Shown: piece by piece, positions 53,252 to 61,277 of the stretch
Layout of the letters: each line of letters opens with the position of its first letter
Position numbering within the stretch: position 1 is the first letter of the stretch
Assembly: GCF_003591035.1 (NCBI RefSeq)
Contig: NZ_QYUO01000001.1
Location: 1,364,001-1,428,000 of the forward strand
Length of the DNA stretch: 64,000 nucleotides
Source of the DNA: Noviherbaspirillum saxi
Lineage (GTDB): Bacteria; Pseudomonadota; Gammaproteobacteria; Burkholderiales; Burkholderiaceae_D
Reading direction: 5' to 3'
Made by a program: the position numbers and the translations under genes
Notes under the pieces: generated by a model
What the model saw: only the letters and a program-made list of their open reading frames with translations
The model's database searches: none
What the model was told of the DNA's origin: nothing

Positions 53252-54238
53252 ATGGAAGTTCTGATTACGGGAGGCGCGGGCCTCTTGGGAGCCCGATTGG
53301 CCAAGCAGTTGCTCGAGCGCGGCACGCTGGCGGATGCCCAAGGCAAGCAGGCATCGATTTCGAAGATTACGCTGCTGGACGTCGTACCGGCGAAGGGATT
53401 TTCCGATCCGCGTATCAATGTTGTCACCGGGGACATTGCGGACGCAGCCATGATCGAAGAGGTGCTGACGCCGCGGACCAGTTCCGTTTTTCATCTGGCA
53501 GCCATCGTCAGCGGCCAGGCGGAAGCGGAGTTCGAACTTGGCATGCGCATCAACTTCGATGCCACACGGCTGATCCTCGAGCGCGCCCGACACAACGGCA
53601 ACAAGCCGCGCGTCGTGTTTACGTCCTCGGTCGCGGTGTTTGGCGGCGATTTGCCAGCGCAGGTGCCCGATACCCAAGTGCTTACGCCGCAGAGTTCCTA
53701 TGGCGCGCAGAAGATAATGGGCGAACTGTTGGTCAACGATTACAGCCGCAAGGGCTTTATCGATGGCCGCGCACTGCGCATGCCGACTGTCTGCGTGCGT
53801 CCCGGCGCGCCGAACAAGGCTGCCTCCAGCTTCGCCAGCGGCATTATCCGCGAACCGCTCAACGGCATCGAGGCAGTATGTCCTGTCTCGGCCGATACTC
53901 CGATGTGGCTGCAGTCGCCGCGTTATGCGATCAACAGCCTGATCCATGGGCATGACATCGACGGCAGCGCATTCGGCAGCAGCCGCGCTCTCAGCCTCCC
54001 CGGCCTCGCCACCACGGTACGTGAAATGGTCGCGGCGTTAGAACGTGTTGCTGGCGCCAATGTCGTCAAGCGCATCCGATGGGAAGAAGATCCGGCAATC
54101 ATTCGGATCGTGAACTCATGGCCCGGCAATTTCATCACGAAACGCGGCGATGCCATGGGCTTCCAACGGGATGCCGATTTCGACAGCATCATCCGCAGCC
54201 ATATCGAGGATGAACTTGGTGGCAAGGTCGCGGGTTGA
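53252..54238 (+). CDS. denD: D-erythronate dehydrogenase
   Basis: A 328-residue extended SDR/NAD-dependent epimerase-fold oxidoreductase. The Rossmann motif is ITGGAGLLGARLAKQLL (G-x-x-G-x-x-G at the N-terminus), and the catalytic residues are in TSSVAVFGG and SSYGAQKIMGEL (Y-x3-K). In the described pathway DenD oxidises D-erythronate to 2-oxo-tetronate with NAD, the substrate of OtnI. The ATG at 53252 has GAGGAAA at good spacing. It is divergent from the GntR gene. The name rests on the fold plus the otnK/otnC/otnI neighbourhood. Confidence 0.85.
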   Translation: MEVLITGGAGLLGARLAKQLLERGTLADAQGKQASISKITLLDVVPAKGFSDPRINVVTGDIADAAMIEEVLTPRTSSVFHLAAIVSGQAEAEFELGMRINFDATRLILERARHNGNKPRVVFTSSVAVFGGDLPAQVPDTQVLTPQSSYGAQKIMGELLVNDYSRKGFIDGRALRMPTVCVRPGAPNKAASSFASGIIREPLNGIEAVCPVSADTPMWLQSPRYAINSLIHGHDIDGSAFGSSRALSLPGLATTVREMVAALERVAGANVVKRIRWEEDPAIIRIVNSWPGNFITKRGDAMGFQRDADFDSIIRSHIEDELGGKVAG

Positions 54239-54540
54239 TGCTGAGAGCCCGATAAGCAAGCCGCGTTAGCCAAGATTCGCAAAAGAAACGCTTGTAGGCA
54301 TTACCTTGGGCGTTTACAGAGGCTAGACAACTTTTGCGCTGACGGTTGGCGCGGCATGGTGGTACTTTCCGCCAGGGCTTTGACGCCATCCGAGCGAAGC
54401 TGAGAACGCGGCTCTTTAGGTCTACGACCTATTTCATGCTCGGTCGAGCCGCCCTACATCAAATCAGTATCCACTAGGCAAAGTCATATAACCCCGGACT
54501 CGCCAATTTTGCTGTAACAACAATCCTCAACCTGCAGCAT
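54239..54540. other. Non-coding stretch between denD and the C5-dicarboxylate operon
   Basis: I see no gene here. The base composition is mixed, and a minus-strand open frame overlapping the end of denD (54189-54389) has no protein-like character. The right end leads into the conserved 33-bp motif and the leader of the hydratase gene. Confidence 0.4.
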
Positions 54541-54573
54541 ACCCCCCCTTCCAAAAATGCAGATTGTCATGCC
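54541..54573. promoter_or_regulatory. 33-bp motif shared by the C5-dicarboxylate operon and the Liv importer (copy 1)
   Basis: The sequence CCCCCCTTCCAAAAATGCA, then GATTGTCATGCC, lies 61 bp upstream of the hydratase ATG. It recurs at 61171-61203 with 29 of 33 bases identical, 74 bp upstream of the livK-type gene. Flanking sequences do not match, so the similarity is local. The position fits a binding site for the LysR regulator between the two units; TTGTCA could also serve as a -35. Confidence 0.6.
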
Positions 54574-54633
54574 GATGCCGGTCAGACAAACTGGGCAGCA
54601 TTGATAAGACATCGCAATGCTTGCCGGGGAAAA

Positions 54634-55497
54634 ATGAAGATGAATGGCATCGACGTACCATTATTGAAGCAATGGGTCGGCCGTACACAGGTATGTGACG
54701 ACAGCACGCATCCCGACAGGGTAAATGCGTTAGCCGCTGTGCTGGACCGCAAGGATATTCCCAAGCCCGAAGAGGGAGTGCCGCCATTGTGGCACTGGAT
54801 TTATTTCTGGACTGTAGCGGCCCAATCCGAACTGGACGACGACGGTCATCCGCGGCGTGGCGGCTTTCTGCCTCCGGTCCCGCTTCCCCGCAGGATGTGG
54901 GCCGGTGGCCGGCTGACATTCTTGAAGCCGCTGCAGATCGGCGCAACGGTGAAGCGCAAGTCCACCATCAAGGCGGTCGAAGTCAAGCGTGGCAAGAGCG
55001 GCGACATGGTGTTCGTCACTGTGGAACATGCGATTTTCGACGAGGGCGGTATCGCGCTGATCGAGGAACATGACATCGTCTATCGCGATGCACCGCAAAA
55101 AGACAGCCAGCCGGTGCAGGCAAAGCTCGCGCCCTCAAGTAGCGAGTGGTCCGACATCGTCAGGCCGGACCCGCTGCTTTTATTCCGGTATTCGGCGCTC
55201 ACCTTCAACGGACACCGTATTCATTACGACCGCAGCTATGTGACCGAGGTCGAGGCCTATCCCGGCTTGATCGTGCATGGACCGCTTATTGCAACGCTAC
55301 TGGTTGAACTCTTGCATCGGAAGATGCCTGGCGTGCATTTGAATACCTTCAGTTTCCGTGCGGTCAGCCCGCTATTCGACATAGAGCAGTTCGAAATCTG
55401 CGGACAGCCGGACGCCGACGGAACGACAGTGCAGTTGTGGGCCAGGAATGCGCGCGGCGAACTCGCGATGCAGGCGGAAGCCACCATTGCGGCCTGA
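54634..55497 (+). CDS. Itaconyl-CoA / mesaconyl-C4-CoA hydratase (MaoC/HTD2-like)
   Basis: A 287-residue double hot-dog protein. The N-terminal half includes HWIYFWTVAAQSELDDDGHP and PPVPLPRRMWAGGRLTF. The C-terminal half includes FRYSALTFNGHRIHYDRSYV, the hydratase-2 motif with the catalytic His. This is the layout of mesaconyl-C4-CoA and itaconyl-CoA hydratases. It would hydrate itaconyl-CoA/mesaconyl-CoA to citramalyl-CoA. The ATG at 54634 follows GGGGA; the TTG at 54601 is less likely. Gene order with the next four genes resembles the itaconate operon of Pseudomonas aeruginosa (PA0878-PA0883). Confidence 0.83.
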   Translation: MKMNGIDVPLLKQWVGRTQVCDDSTHPDRVNALAAVLDRKDIPKPEEGVPPLWHWIYFWTVAAQSELDDDGHPRRGGFLPPVPLPRRMWAGGRLTFLKPLQIGATVKRKSTIKAVEVKRGKSGDMVFVTVEHAIFDEGGIALIEEHDIVYRDAPQKDSQPVQAKLAPSSSEWSDIVRPDPLLLFRYSALTFNGHRIHYDRSYVTEVEAYPGLIVHGPLIATLLVELLHRKMPGVHLNTFSFRAVSPLFDIEQFEICGQPDADGTTVQLWARNARGELAMQAEATIAA

Positions 55498-55525
55498 TTG
55501 AAACCAGAAAAAACAGGAGCGCCAG

Positions 55526-56686
55526 ATGTATCACCAGCAGGATTCACACCAGGAAATCCGCGATGCGATTCGCGCATTGTGTGCAGAGTTTCCATCAGAA
55601 TACTTTCGACGCATTGATGAGCAACGCGGCTATCCCGAGAAGTTTGTCGAAGCCTTGACCCATGCGGGCTGGCTGGCCGCGCTGATTCCGCAGGAATATG
55701 GCGGATCCGGCCTTGGCTTGACGGAGGCCTCGGTCATCATGGAAGAGATCAATCGGTCCGGCGGCAACTCGGGCGCCTGCCATGGCCAGATGTATAACAT
55801 GGGTACCTTGTTGCGGCACGGGTCGGAGCAACAGAAGCGGGACTATCTTCCAAAGATCGCCAGCGGAGAGTTGCGCTTGCAGTCGATGGCCGTTACCGAG
55901 CCCACCACCGGCACCGATACGACCAAGATCAAGACCACGGCAGTAAAAAAGGGTGACCGTTATGTCGTGAATGGTCAAAAGGTCTGGATCTCGCGCGTGC
56001 AGCATTCCGACCTGATGATTCTTCTTGCACGTACCACGCCGCTGTCCGAGGTGACCAAGAAGTCGGAAGGCATGTCGATCTTCATCGTGGACCTGAAGGA
56101 CGCGATAGGCAAAGGCTTGTCGGTGCAGCCGATTCTCAACATGGTCAATCACGAGACCAATGAACTGTTTTTCGAGAACCTCGAAATTCCGGCCGAAAAT
56201 CTCATCGGTGAAGAAGGTAAGGGCTTCAAGTACATCCTCGACGGACTGAATGCCGAGCGCACGCTGATCGCGGCGGAATGCATCGGCGATGGCTACTGGT
56301 TCATCGACAAAGTGACACGGTACGTGAACGAGCGCGTGGTATTCGGTCGCCCGATCGGACAGAACCAGGGCGTGCAATTTCCGATTGCGAAGGCGTATGT
56401 GAATATCGAGGCAGCCAATCTGATGCGCTACAAGGCATGCGAGTTGTTCGACGCAAGAAAGCCCTGCGGAACCGAGGCCAACATGGCCAAGATGCTTGCA
56501 GCGGATGCATCGTGGGAAGCGGCCAACGCCTGCCTGCAATTTCATGGCGGTTTCGGCTTCGCCTCCGAATACGATGTCGAGCGCAAATTCCGCGAGACGC
56601 GCCTGTATCAGGTTGCGCCGATTTCAACCAATCTGATCCTGTCCTATGTGGCTGAGCATGTGCTTGGATTGCCGCGCTCATTTTGA
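55526..56686 (+). CDS. Acyl-CoA dehydrogenase
   Basis: A 386-residue FAD-dependent dehydrogenase. Typical blocks are LQSMAVTEPTTGTDTTKIKT (flavin-binding), GQKVWISRVQHSDLMILLAR, VFGRPIGQNQGVQFPIAKAY and CLQFHGGFGFASEYDVERKF. The catalytic base is expected in the last third, but I could not fix it. In the P. aeruginosa itaconate operon a homologue lies at the same place, with unclear role. The ATG at 55526 has AGGAG. It is 28 bp after the hydratase gene. Confidence 0.9.
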   Translation: MYHQQDSHQEIRDAIRALCAEFPSEYFRRIDEQRGYPEKFVEALTHAGWLAALIPQEYGGSGLGLTEASVIMEEINRSGGNSGACHGQMYNMGTLLRHGSEQQKRDYLPKIASGELRLQSMAVTEPTTGTDTTKIKTTAVKKGDRYVVNGQKVWISRVQHSDLMILLARTTPLSEVTKKSEGMSIFIVDLKDAIGKGLSVQPILNMVNHETNELFFENLEIPAENLIGEEGKGFKYILDGLNAERTLIAAECIGDGYWFIDKVTRYVNERVVFGRPIGQNQGVQFPIAKAYVNIEAANLMRYKACELFDARKPCGTEANMAKMLAADASWEAANACLQFHGGFGFASEYDVERKFRETRLYQVAPISTNLILSYVAEHVLGLPRSF

Positions 56687-56698
56687 ATGGAAAGATTT

Positions 56699-57877
56699 AT
56701 GCGTCCGCTTGAAGGCATTACTGTAGTCACGCTCGAACATGCGATTGCCGCGCCTTTCTGCACGCGGCAACTGGCCGACCTGGGTGCCCGCGTCATCAAG
56801 GTGGAACGGCCCGGCGTCGGCGATTTCGCCCGCGCTTACGACGAGCGGGTGCGCGGGATGTCTTCCCACTTCGTGTGGACGAATCGTTCCAAAGAAAGCC
56901 TGACGCTTGATGTGAAGCATGAAGAAGCGAAGCCGATTCTCGACAAGCTGCTGGCCGGCGCCGATGTGGTGGTGCAGAATCTCGCCCCCGGCGCCGCCGA
57001 GCGGCTCGGCATTTCTTACGACAAGCTGAAGGAGCGGTTCCCACGCCTGATCGTCTGCGATGTGTCGGGTTATGGACTGGACGGTCCTTACCGCGACAAG
57101 AAAGCCTACGACTTGCTGATCCAGAGCGAATCCGGCTTCCTGTCTATCACCGGCACGGCGGAAGAGCCTGCCAAGGCGGGCTGTTCGATCGCTGACATCT
57201 CCGCAGGCATGTATGCCTACTCCAATATTCTCGCGGCGCTGATGCAACGCGAAAAAACAGGACGCGGTTCCCATGTGGAGGTGTCGATGCTGGAAAGCAT
57301 GGTCGAGTGGATGAGCTTTCCCTTGTACTACGCGTTCGACGGCGCCGCGCCGCCGCAACGTGCAGCCGCTGCCCATGCGACGATTTATCCTTATGGCCCA
57401 TTCCCGGCGGGCGACGGCAAGATCGTCATGCTCGGGCTGCAGAACGAACGCGAGTGGGCGGTATTCTGCGACAAGGTCCTGAAGCAGCCGGAGCTTGCCA
57501 CCGATCCGCGGTTTTCTTCCAATTCCCGCCGCACGGTAGCGCGCGACGAATTGCGCGCAATCATCGTGGACGCGTTTTCTGCACTGAATGGTGAGCAGGT
57601 CGTGGAAAGGCTGGAGGAAGCGCAGATCGCCAACGCGCACATGAACGACATGCACGATCTGTGGAAGCATCCGCAGCTTGCGGCGCGCAAGCGCTGGACC
57701 GAGGTCGATACCCCTGCCGGCAAAGTGCCGGCATTGCTGCCGCCCGGCATTCCTGATGCGTTCGCTCCGCGCATGGATCCGATACCGGCGCTCGGCCAGC
57801 ACACCGACACCATTCTCGCCGAACTTGGATACAGCACGGATGATATCGCCGCGCTGCATGAACAACACGCAATCTGA
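56699..57877 (+). CDS. CaiB/BaiF family CoA-transferase (itaconate CoA-transferase-like)
   Basis: A 392-residue class III CoA-transferase. The N-terminus MRPLEGITVVTLEHAIAAPF is standard for the family, and the catalytic aspartate is in CSIADISAGMYAYSN. It would activate a C5 dicarboxylate (itaconate or relative) with CoA from a donor acyl-CoA such as succinyl-CoA. The ATG at 56699 follows GGAAAG; an ATG at 56687 touches the previous stop and adds four residues. The next gene starts 21 bp after its stop. Confidence 0.86.
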   Translation: MRPLEGITVVTLEHAIAAPFCTRQLADLGARVIKVERPGVGDFARAYDERVRGMSSHFVWTNRSKESLTLDVKHEEAKPILDKLLAGADVVVQNLAPGAAERLGISYDKLKERFPRLIVCDVSGYGLDGPYRDKKAYDLLIQSESGFLSITGTAEEPAKAGCSIADISAGMYAYSNILAALMQREKTGRGSHVEVSMLESMVEWMSFPLYYAFDGAAPPQRAAAAHATIYPYGPFPAGDGKIVMLGLQNEREWAVFCDKVLKQPELATDPRFSSNSRRTVARDELRAIIVDAFSALNGEQVVERLEEAQIANAHMNDMHDLWKHPQLAARKRWTEVDTPAGKVPALLPPGIPDAFAPRMDPIPALGQHTDTILAELGYSTDDIAALHEQHAI

Positions 57878-57898
57878 TTATTCGCATTGAACAAGGCC

Positions 57899-59254
57899 AT
57901 GACCGATCACCCAAGCAAGACACTGGCGGCATTCGCGGCCAACCTGCAGTTCGACGATATTCCCGAGCCGGTCGTGCGACGCGCCGAAGACCTGTTGCTC
58001 GACTGGTTTGGTTCTGCCGTCGCCGGCGCATGCGGCCGACCGGTGCAGCTTATCGAAGCGTTTGCACGGCAGATGGGTCCGGCAGACGGCGACTGCGAAG
58101 TACTGGTTTCGCGCCGCAAGGCCACGCCGCTATTCGCCGCGATGGTGAATGCCGCCGCATCGCACTATGCCGAACAGGACGATGTGCATAACGGTTCGGT
58201 ATTTCATCCTGCGGCCGTCGTGTTTCCGTCGGTGCTGGCGGTGGCGCAATCGCTAGGCAGTTCCGGTCGCGAATTGATCACGGCAGCAGTGGCCGGTTAC
58301 GAGACCGGAATACGTATCGGCGAGTTCCTCGGACGCTCGCATTACCGCGTGTTCCATACGACCGGGACCGCCGGGACGGTGGCCGCGGCTGCCGCTGTCG
58401 GACGCCTGCTGAAGCTCACGCCGGAACAGATGCTCGATGCCTTCGGTTCCGCAGGCACACAGGCAGCGGGTCTATGGGAATTCCTGCGCGACGCCGCCGA
58501 CTCCAAGCAGCTGCATACCGCGCATGCGGCGGCCAGCGGATTGAGTGCGGCCTATCTGGCAAAGAGCGGGTTTACCGGTGCGCGGCGTATCCTTGAAGGT
58601 GCACAGGGAATGGCGGCCGGCATGTCGAAGGATGCGAATCCCGGCCGGCTGACCGACCGTCTCGGCCAACGATGGGCGCTGGCCGAGACATCTTTCAAGT
58701 TTCATGCATCCTGCCGGCATACTCATCCTGCGGCCGACGCCTTGCTGCAAGTCGTGACGAAGCATGCATTGAGCCCGGACAGCATTGCCGGCGTGACCGC
58801 GTTCGTACATCAGGGGGCAATCGATGTGCTTGGTCCGGTCGTCGATCCGCAGACCGTGCACCAGGCCAAGTTCTCGATGGGTACTGTGCTTGGCTTGATT
58901 GCGCATTTCCAGTGTGCGGGGATGAGCGAGTTCGACCGGTACTTCGACGATGCGCGCGTTGCTGCATTCCGCGGCAAGGTCGACATGGTGCTGGACGACG
59001 AGGTCGACAGCGCTTATCCGGAACGCTGGCTAGGCAGGGTTGCGGTCCGCACGACCGATGGGCGGGTGCTGAATGGCCGTGTCGACGAACCTAAAGGGGA
59101 TCCCGGAAATACCCTGACGCGAGAAGAACTGGAACAAAAGGCATTGCGACTGGCCGAATTCAGCGAAGGTGCGTCACGTACTGAAATGCAGGCGGCCTTT
59201 GGGCGGATCTGGGATATTTGCCGGACCGAAAAAGTAAGCGCCTTGCTGGCATGA
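57899..59254 (+). CDS. MmgE/PrpD family protein
   Basis: A 451-residue protein of the 2-methylcitrate dehydratase / cis-aconitate decarboxylase superfamily. Blocks include DWFGSAVAGACGRPVQLIEA, YAEQDDVHNGSVFHPAAVVF and KFHASCRHTHPAADALLQVV with the conserved H/D residues. The enzymes of this family dehydrate methylcitrate or decarboxylate cis-aconitate to itaconate. In the P. aeruginosa itaconate cluster a homologue is present, function unsettled. The ATG at 57899 is preferred to a TTG at 57887. Its presence may mean that the cell can form or isomerise C5 or C6 acids. Confidence 0.88.
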   Translation: MTDHPSKTLAAFAANLQFDDIPEPVVRRAEDLLLDWFGSAVAGACGRPVQLIEAFARQMGPADGDCEVLVSRRKATPLFAAMVNAAASHYAEQDDVHNGSVFHPAAVVFPSVLAVAQSLGSSGRELITAAVAGYETGIRIGEFLGRSHYRVFHTTGTAGTVAAAAAVGRLLKLTPEQMLDAFGSAGTQAAGLWEFLRDAADSKQLHTAHAAASGLSAAYLAKSGFTGARRILEGAQGMAAGMSKDANPGRLTDRLGQRWALAETSFKFHASCRHTHPAADALLQVVTKHALSPDSIAGVTAFVHQGAIDVLGPVVDPQTVHQAKFSMGTVLGLIAHFQCAGMSEFDRYFDDARVAAFRGKVDMVLDDEVDSAYPERWLGRVAVRTTDGRVLNGRVDEPKGDPGNTLTREELEQKALRLAEFSEGASRTEMQAAFGRIWDICRTEKVSALLA

Positions 59255-59270
59255 AGACCGAAAGCACGAC

Positions 59271-60116
59271 ATGAGTTCTTCGGACATGAGCTCTTTCATT
59301 CCACGCTCGTATCTTTTTGTTCCGGGTAACCGGCCGGAACGCTTCGCGAATGCCTGTGCGGCCGGCGCGGATGTCGTCATTATCGACCTGGAAGACGCAG
59401 TGCCCTTCGCGGAAAAAAGTGCTGCCCGGGATGCCGTGGCGTCGTGGCTGTCGCCGGCGCAGTCGGTACTGATTCGGATCAACGGCGCCGGCACGGAGTG
59501 GTTCCGTGATGATCTTGCGTTGTGCGGTATGCCCGGCGTGGCCGGCATCGTACTTCCCAAGGCCGAGCGCATGGACGACATCGCCATGATCAAGAGCGTT
59601 AGTCCGGATCGGCCGGTCTATCCGCTCATAGAAAGCGCAAAAGGCTTTGAAAGCGCAGCGATTCTTGCCCGTGACCGTCATGTACAGCGGCTCATGTTCG
59701 GATCGATCGACTTCAAGCTTGATCTCGGCATTGACGGTGATGGGGAAGAGTTGCATTACTTCAGATCGATGCTGGTGCTGTTCTCTCGACTGGCTGGTAT
59801 CCAGCCCCCGATCGATGGCGTCACGACGGAGATCGACAATGTCGAGCAACTGCGCAGCGACACCTTGCGGGCGCGCAGCTTTGGCTTCGGCGGAAAACTT
59901 TGCATCCATCCCAGGCAGGTCGGTTTCGTCAATCAGTTTTTTGCACCCTCTCCGCAAGAAGTCGAATGGGCCAGGCGGGTTCTTGCGGCGGCCGCGACCG
60001 CGGATGGCGCGGCAGTCGCCGTCGATGGAAAAATGGTGGACCGGCCGGTGATACTGAAGGCTCAGCGGGTGATGGACGAGTGGGCGAGCAGGGGACCTGC
60101 GCAGGGAAGATTTTAA
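59271..60116 (+). CDS. CitE-like (S)-citramalyl-CoA lyase
   Basis: A 281-residue HpcH/HpaI-fold lyase. Conserved segments are RSYLFVPGNRPERFANACAA, VVIIDLEDAVPFAEK (metal-binding D-E-D), PKAERMDD, LIESAKGFE and LMFGSIDFKLDLGI. It would split citramalyl-CoA into acetyl-CoA and pyruvate, the last step of itaconate use. It follows MmgE/PrpD by 16 bp and ends the operon. Its TAA stop overlaps the LysR stop on the other strand (TTAA). Confidence 0.87.
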   Translation: MSSSDMSSFIPRSYLFVPGNRPERFANACAAGADVVIIDLEDAVPFAEKSAARDAVASWLSPAQSVLIRINGAGTEWFRDDLALCGMPGVAGIVLPKAERMDDIAMIKSVSPDRPVYPLIESAKGFESAAILARDRHVQRLMFGSIDFKLDLGIDGDGEELHYFRSMLVLFSRLAGIQPPIDGVTTEIDNVEQLRSDTLRARSFGFGGKLCIHPRQVGFVNQFFAPSPQEVEWARRVLAAAATADGAAVAVDGKMVDRPVILKAQRVMDEWASRGPAQGRF

Positions 60117-61051
60117 TACTTTTCTTCGGATGTCCTGTCTACACCAACCGCACTGACACCTTCCGGCGCCCGCGTGCAAATGAAATCCACCAGCTCGCGC
60201 GCATATTGAGGCAGCTTACCCATCTTCTGCACCACGACGCTACGCTCGCGCACTGTCCAGGGTTCCAGCAATTCGACCATGGAAAGCTCCATCGTCTTTG
60301 CATAACGCGATGCCGCCGATTGCGGAAGAATGCCAATCCCTACTTTTGCCACGATCATCCTGCACATGGCTTCGAAGCTGCGCACATGAATGCGGACCTT
60401 CAGCTGCTGGCCATGCTCTTCGACGATGCGATTAAGGAAGTGCTGCAGCGTGCTTCCTTCATGCAAACCGATATGCTCGTATTCAAGCGTTGACGCAAAC
60501 GAGGTCGGACCCGAACCCGCGAGCGGATGATCGGGCGCGGTCACCAGCACCAGGCGGTCGGTTGCAAAATTGAGGAACTCCAACCCTGGCGCCTGGCTGA
60601 TGCCGGCGACGATGCCGATGTCGGCCGTGCCTTCATGCACTGCGCGCACGATGTCCTGGTTAAGTCTTTCTTCAAGCGAGACATTGACGTGCGGATTTCT
60701 TGCGAGGAAATCGCCCAGGACTTCCGGCATGAATTCGGTGACGGCGGTGGTGTTGGCATAGATGCGGATATGTCCCTTGATGCCGTTGTTGTACTCCTGC
60801 ATGTCGCACTTCATGCGCTCGACCTGCTGCATGAATTGCTGGGCGTGGGCCAGCAGCGTTTCGCCGGCCGGCGACAGCTGCACACCCTTGTTTTCCCGGT
60901 AAAGCAGGCGCACGCCGAAGCGCGACTCCATTTCTTTCACCCGATTGCTCGCCGCCGCAAGCGATAAATGCATGCGCTCGGCGGCGCGCGTCAGACTCTT
61001 GAGTTCTGCGATTTGAATGATGAGACGCAGATCGGTCAGATCAAAAAGCAT
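60113..61051 (-). CDS. LysR family regulator of the C5-dicarboxylate operon
   Basis: A 312-residue LysR-type regulator. The N-terminal winged helix is LRLIIQIAELKSLTRAAERM then LSLAAASNRVKEMESRFGVR; the C-terminal periplasmic-binding-like domain senses a ligand (IGLHEGSTLQHFLNRIVEEH). The ATG at 61051 begins the family pattern; a GTG at 61060 is possible. It is convergent with the CitE-like gene (4-bp overlap) and divergent from the Liv importer. The same location and direction relative to a CitE-type gene is seen for RipR-like regulators. Confidence 0.88.
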   Translation of the reverse strand: MLFDLTDLRLIIQIAELKSLTRAAERMHLSLAAASNRVKEMESRFGVRLLYRENKGVQLSPAGETLLAHAQQFMQQVERMKCDMQEYNNGIKGHIRIYANTTAVTEFMPEVLGDFLARNPHVNVSLEERLNQDIVRAVHEGTADIGIVAGISQAPGLEFLNFATDRLVLVTAPDHPLAGSGPTSFASTLEYEHIGLHEGSTLQHFLNRIVEEHGQQLKVRIHVRSFEAMCRMIVAKVGIGILPQSAASRYAKTMELSMVELLEPWTVRERSVVVQKMGKLPQYARELVDFICTRAPEGVSAVGVDRTSEEKY

Positions 61052-61170
61052 GGATGGCACCTCTGTTGAAGAGTTTTGATTGTACCTCCTGCATGGATAA
61101 ACCGGGATTGCGTCCTGGAGGCATGGTCCGCTCGATGCGGCGCGGCAGCGGCAAGCTTAACCGGTGACGG

Positions 61171-61203
61171 AGCCCCCCTTCCAAAAATGCAAATTGTCAC
61201 TCC
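61171..61203. promoter_or_regulatory. 33-bp motif shared by the C5-dicarboxylate operon and the Liv importer (copy 2)
   Basis: This is the second copy of the 33-bp motif (CCCCCCTTCCAAAAATGCA, then AATTGTCACTCC). It lies in the gap between the divergent LysR and LivK-type genes, 74 bp before the latter. The four differences from copy 1 are at motif positions 2, 22, 30 and 31. A shared operator for both units is the simplest reading. Confidence 0.6.
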
Positions 61204-61277
61204 ATCCAGAGTGAAGGACACTCATTCTCGCCAATTCACATAAGTCCCACAGAACCAGAACCACTATTGGAGAAGAC

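Noticed and set aside
54189..54389. A minus-strand frame overlapping the end of denD
   Set aside because: Cys/Arg-rich composition and lack of any motif; denD is well supported on the other strand.
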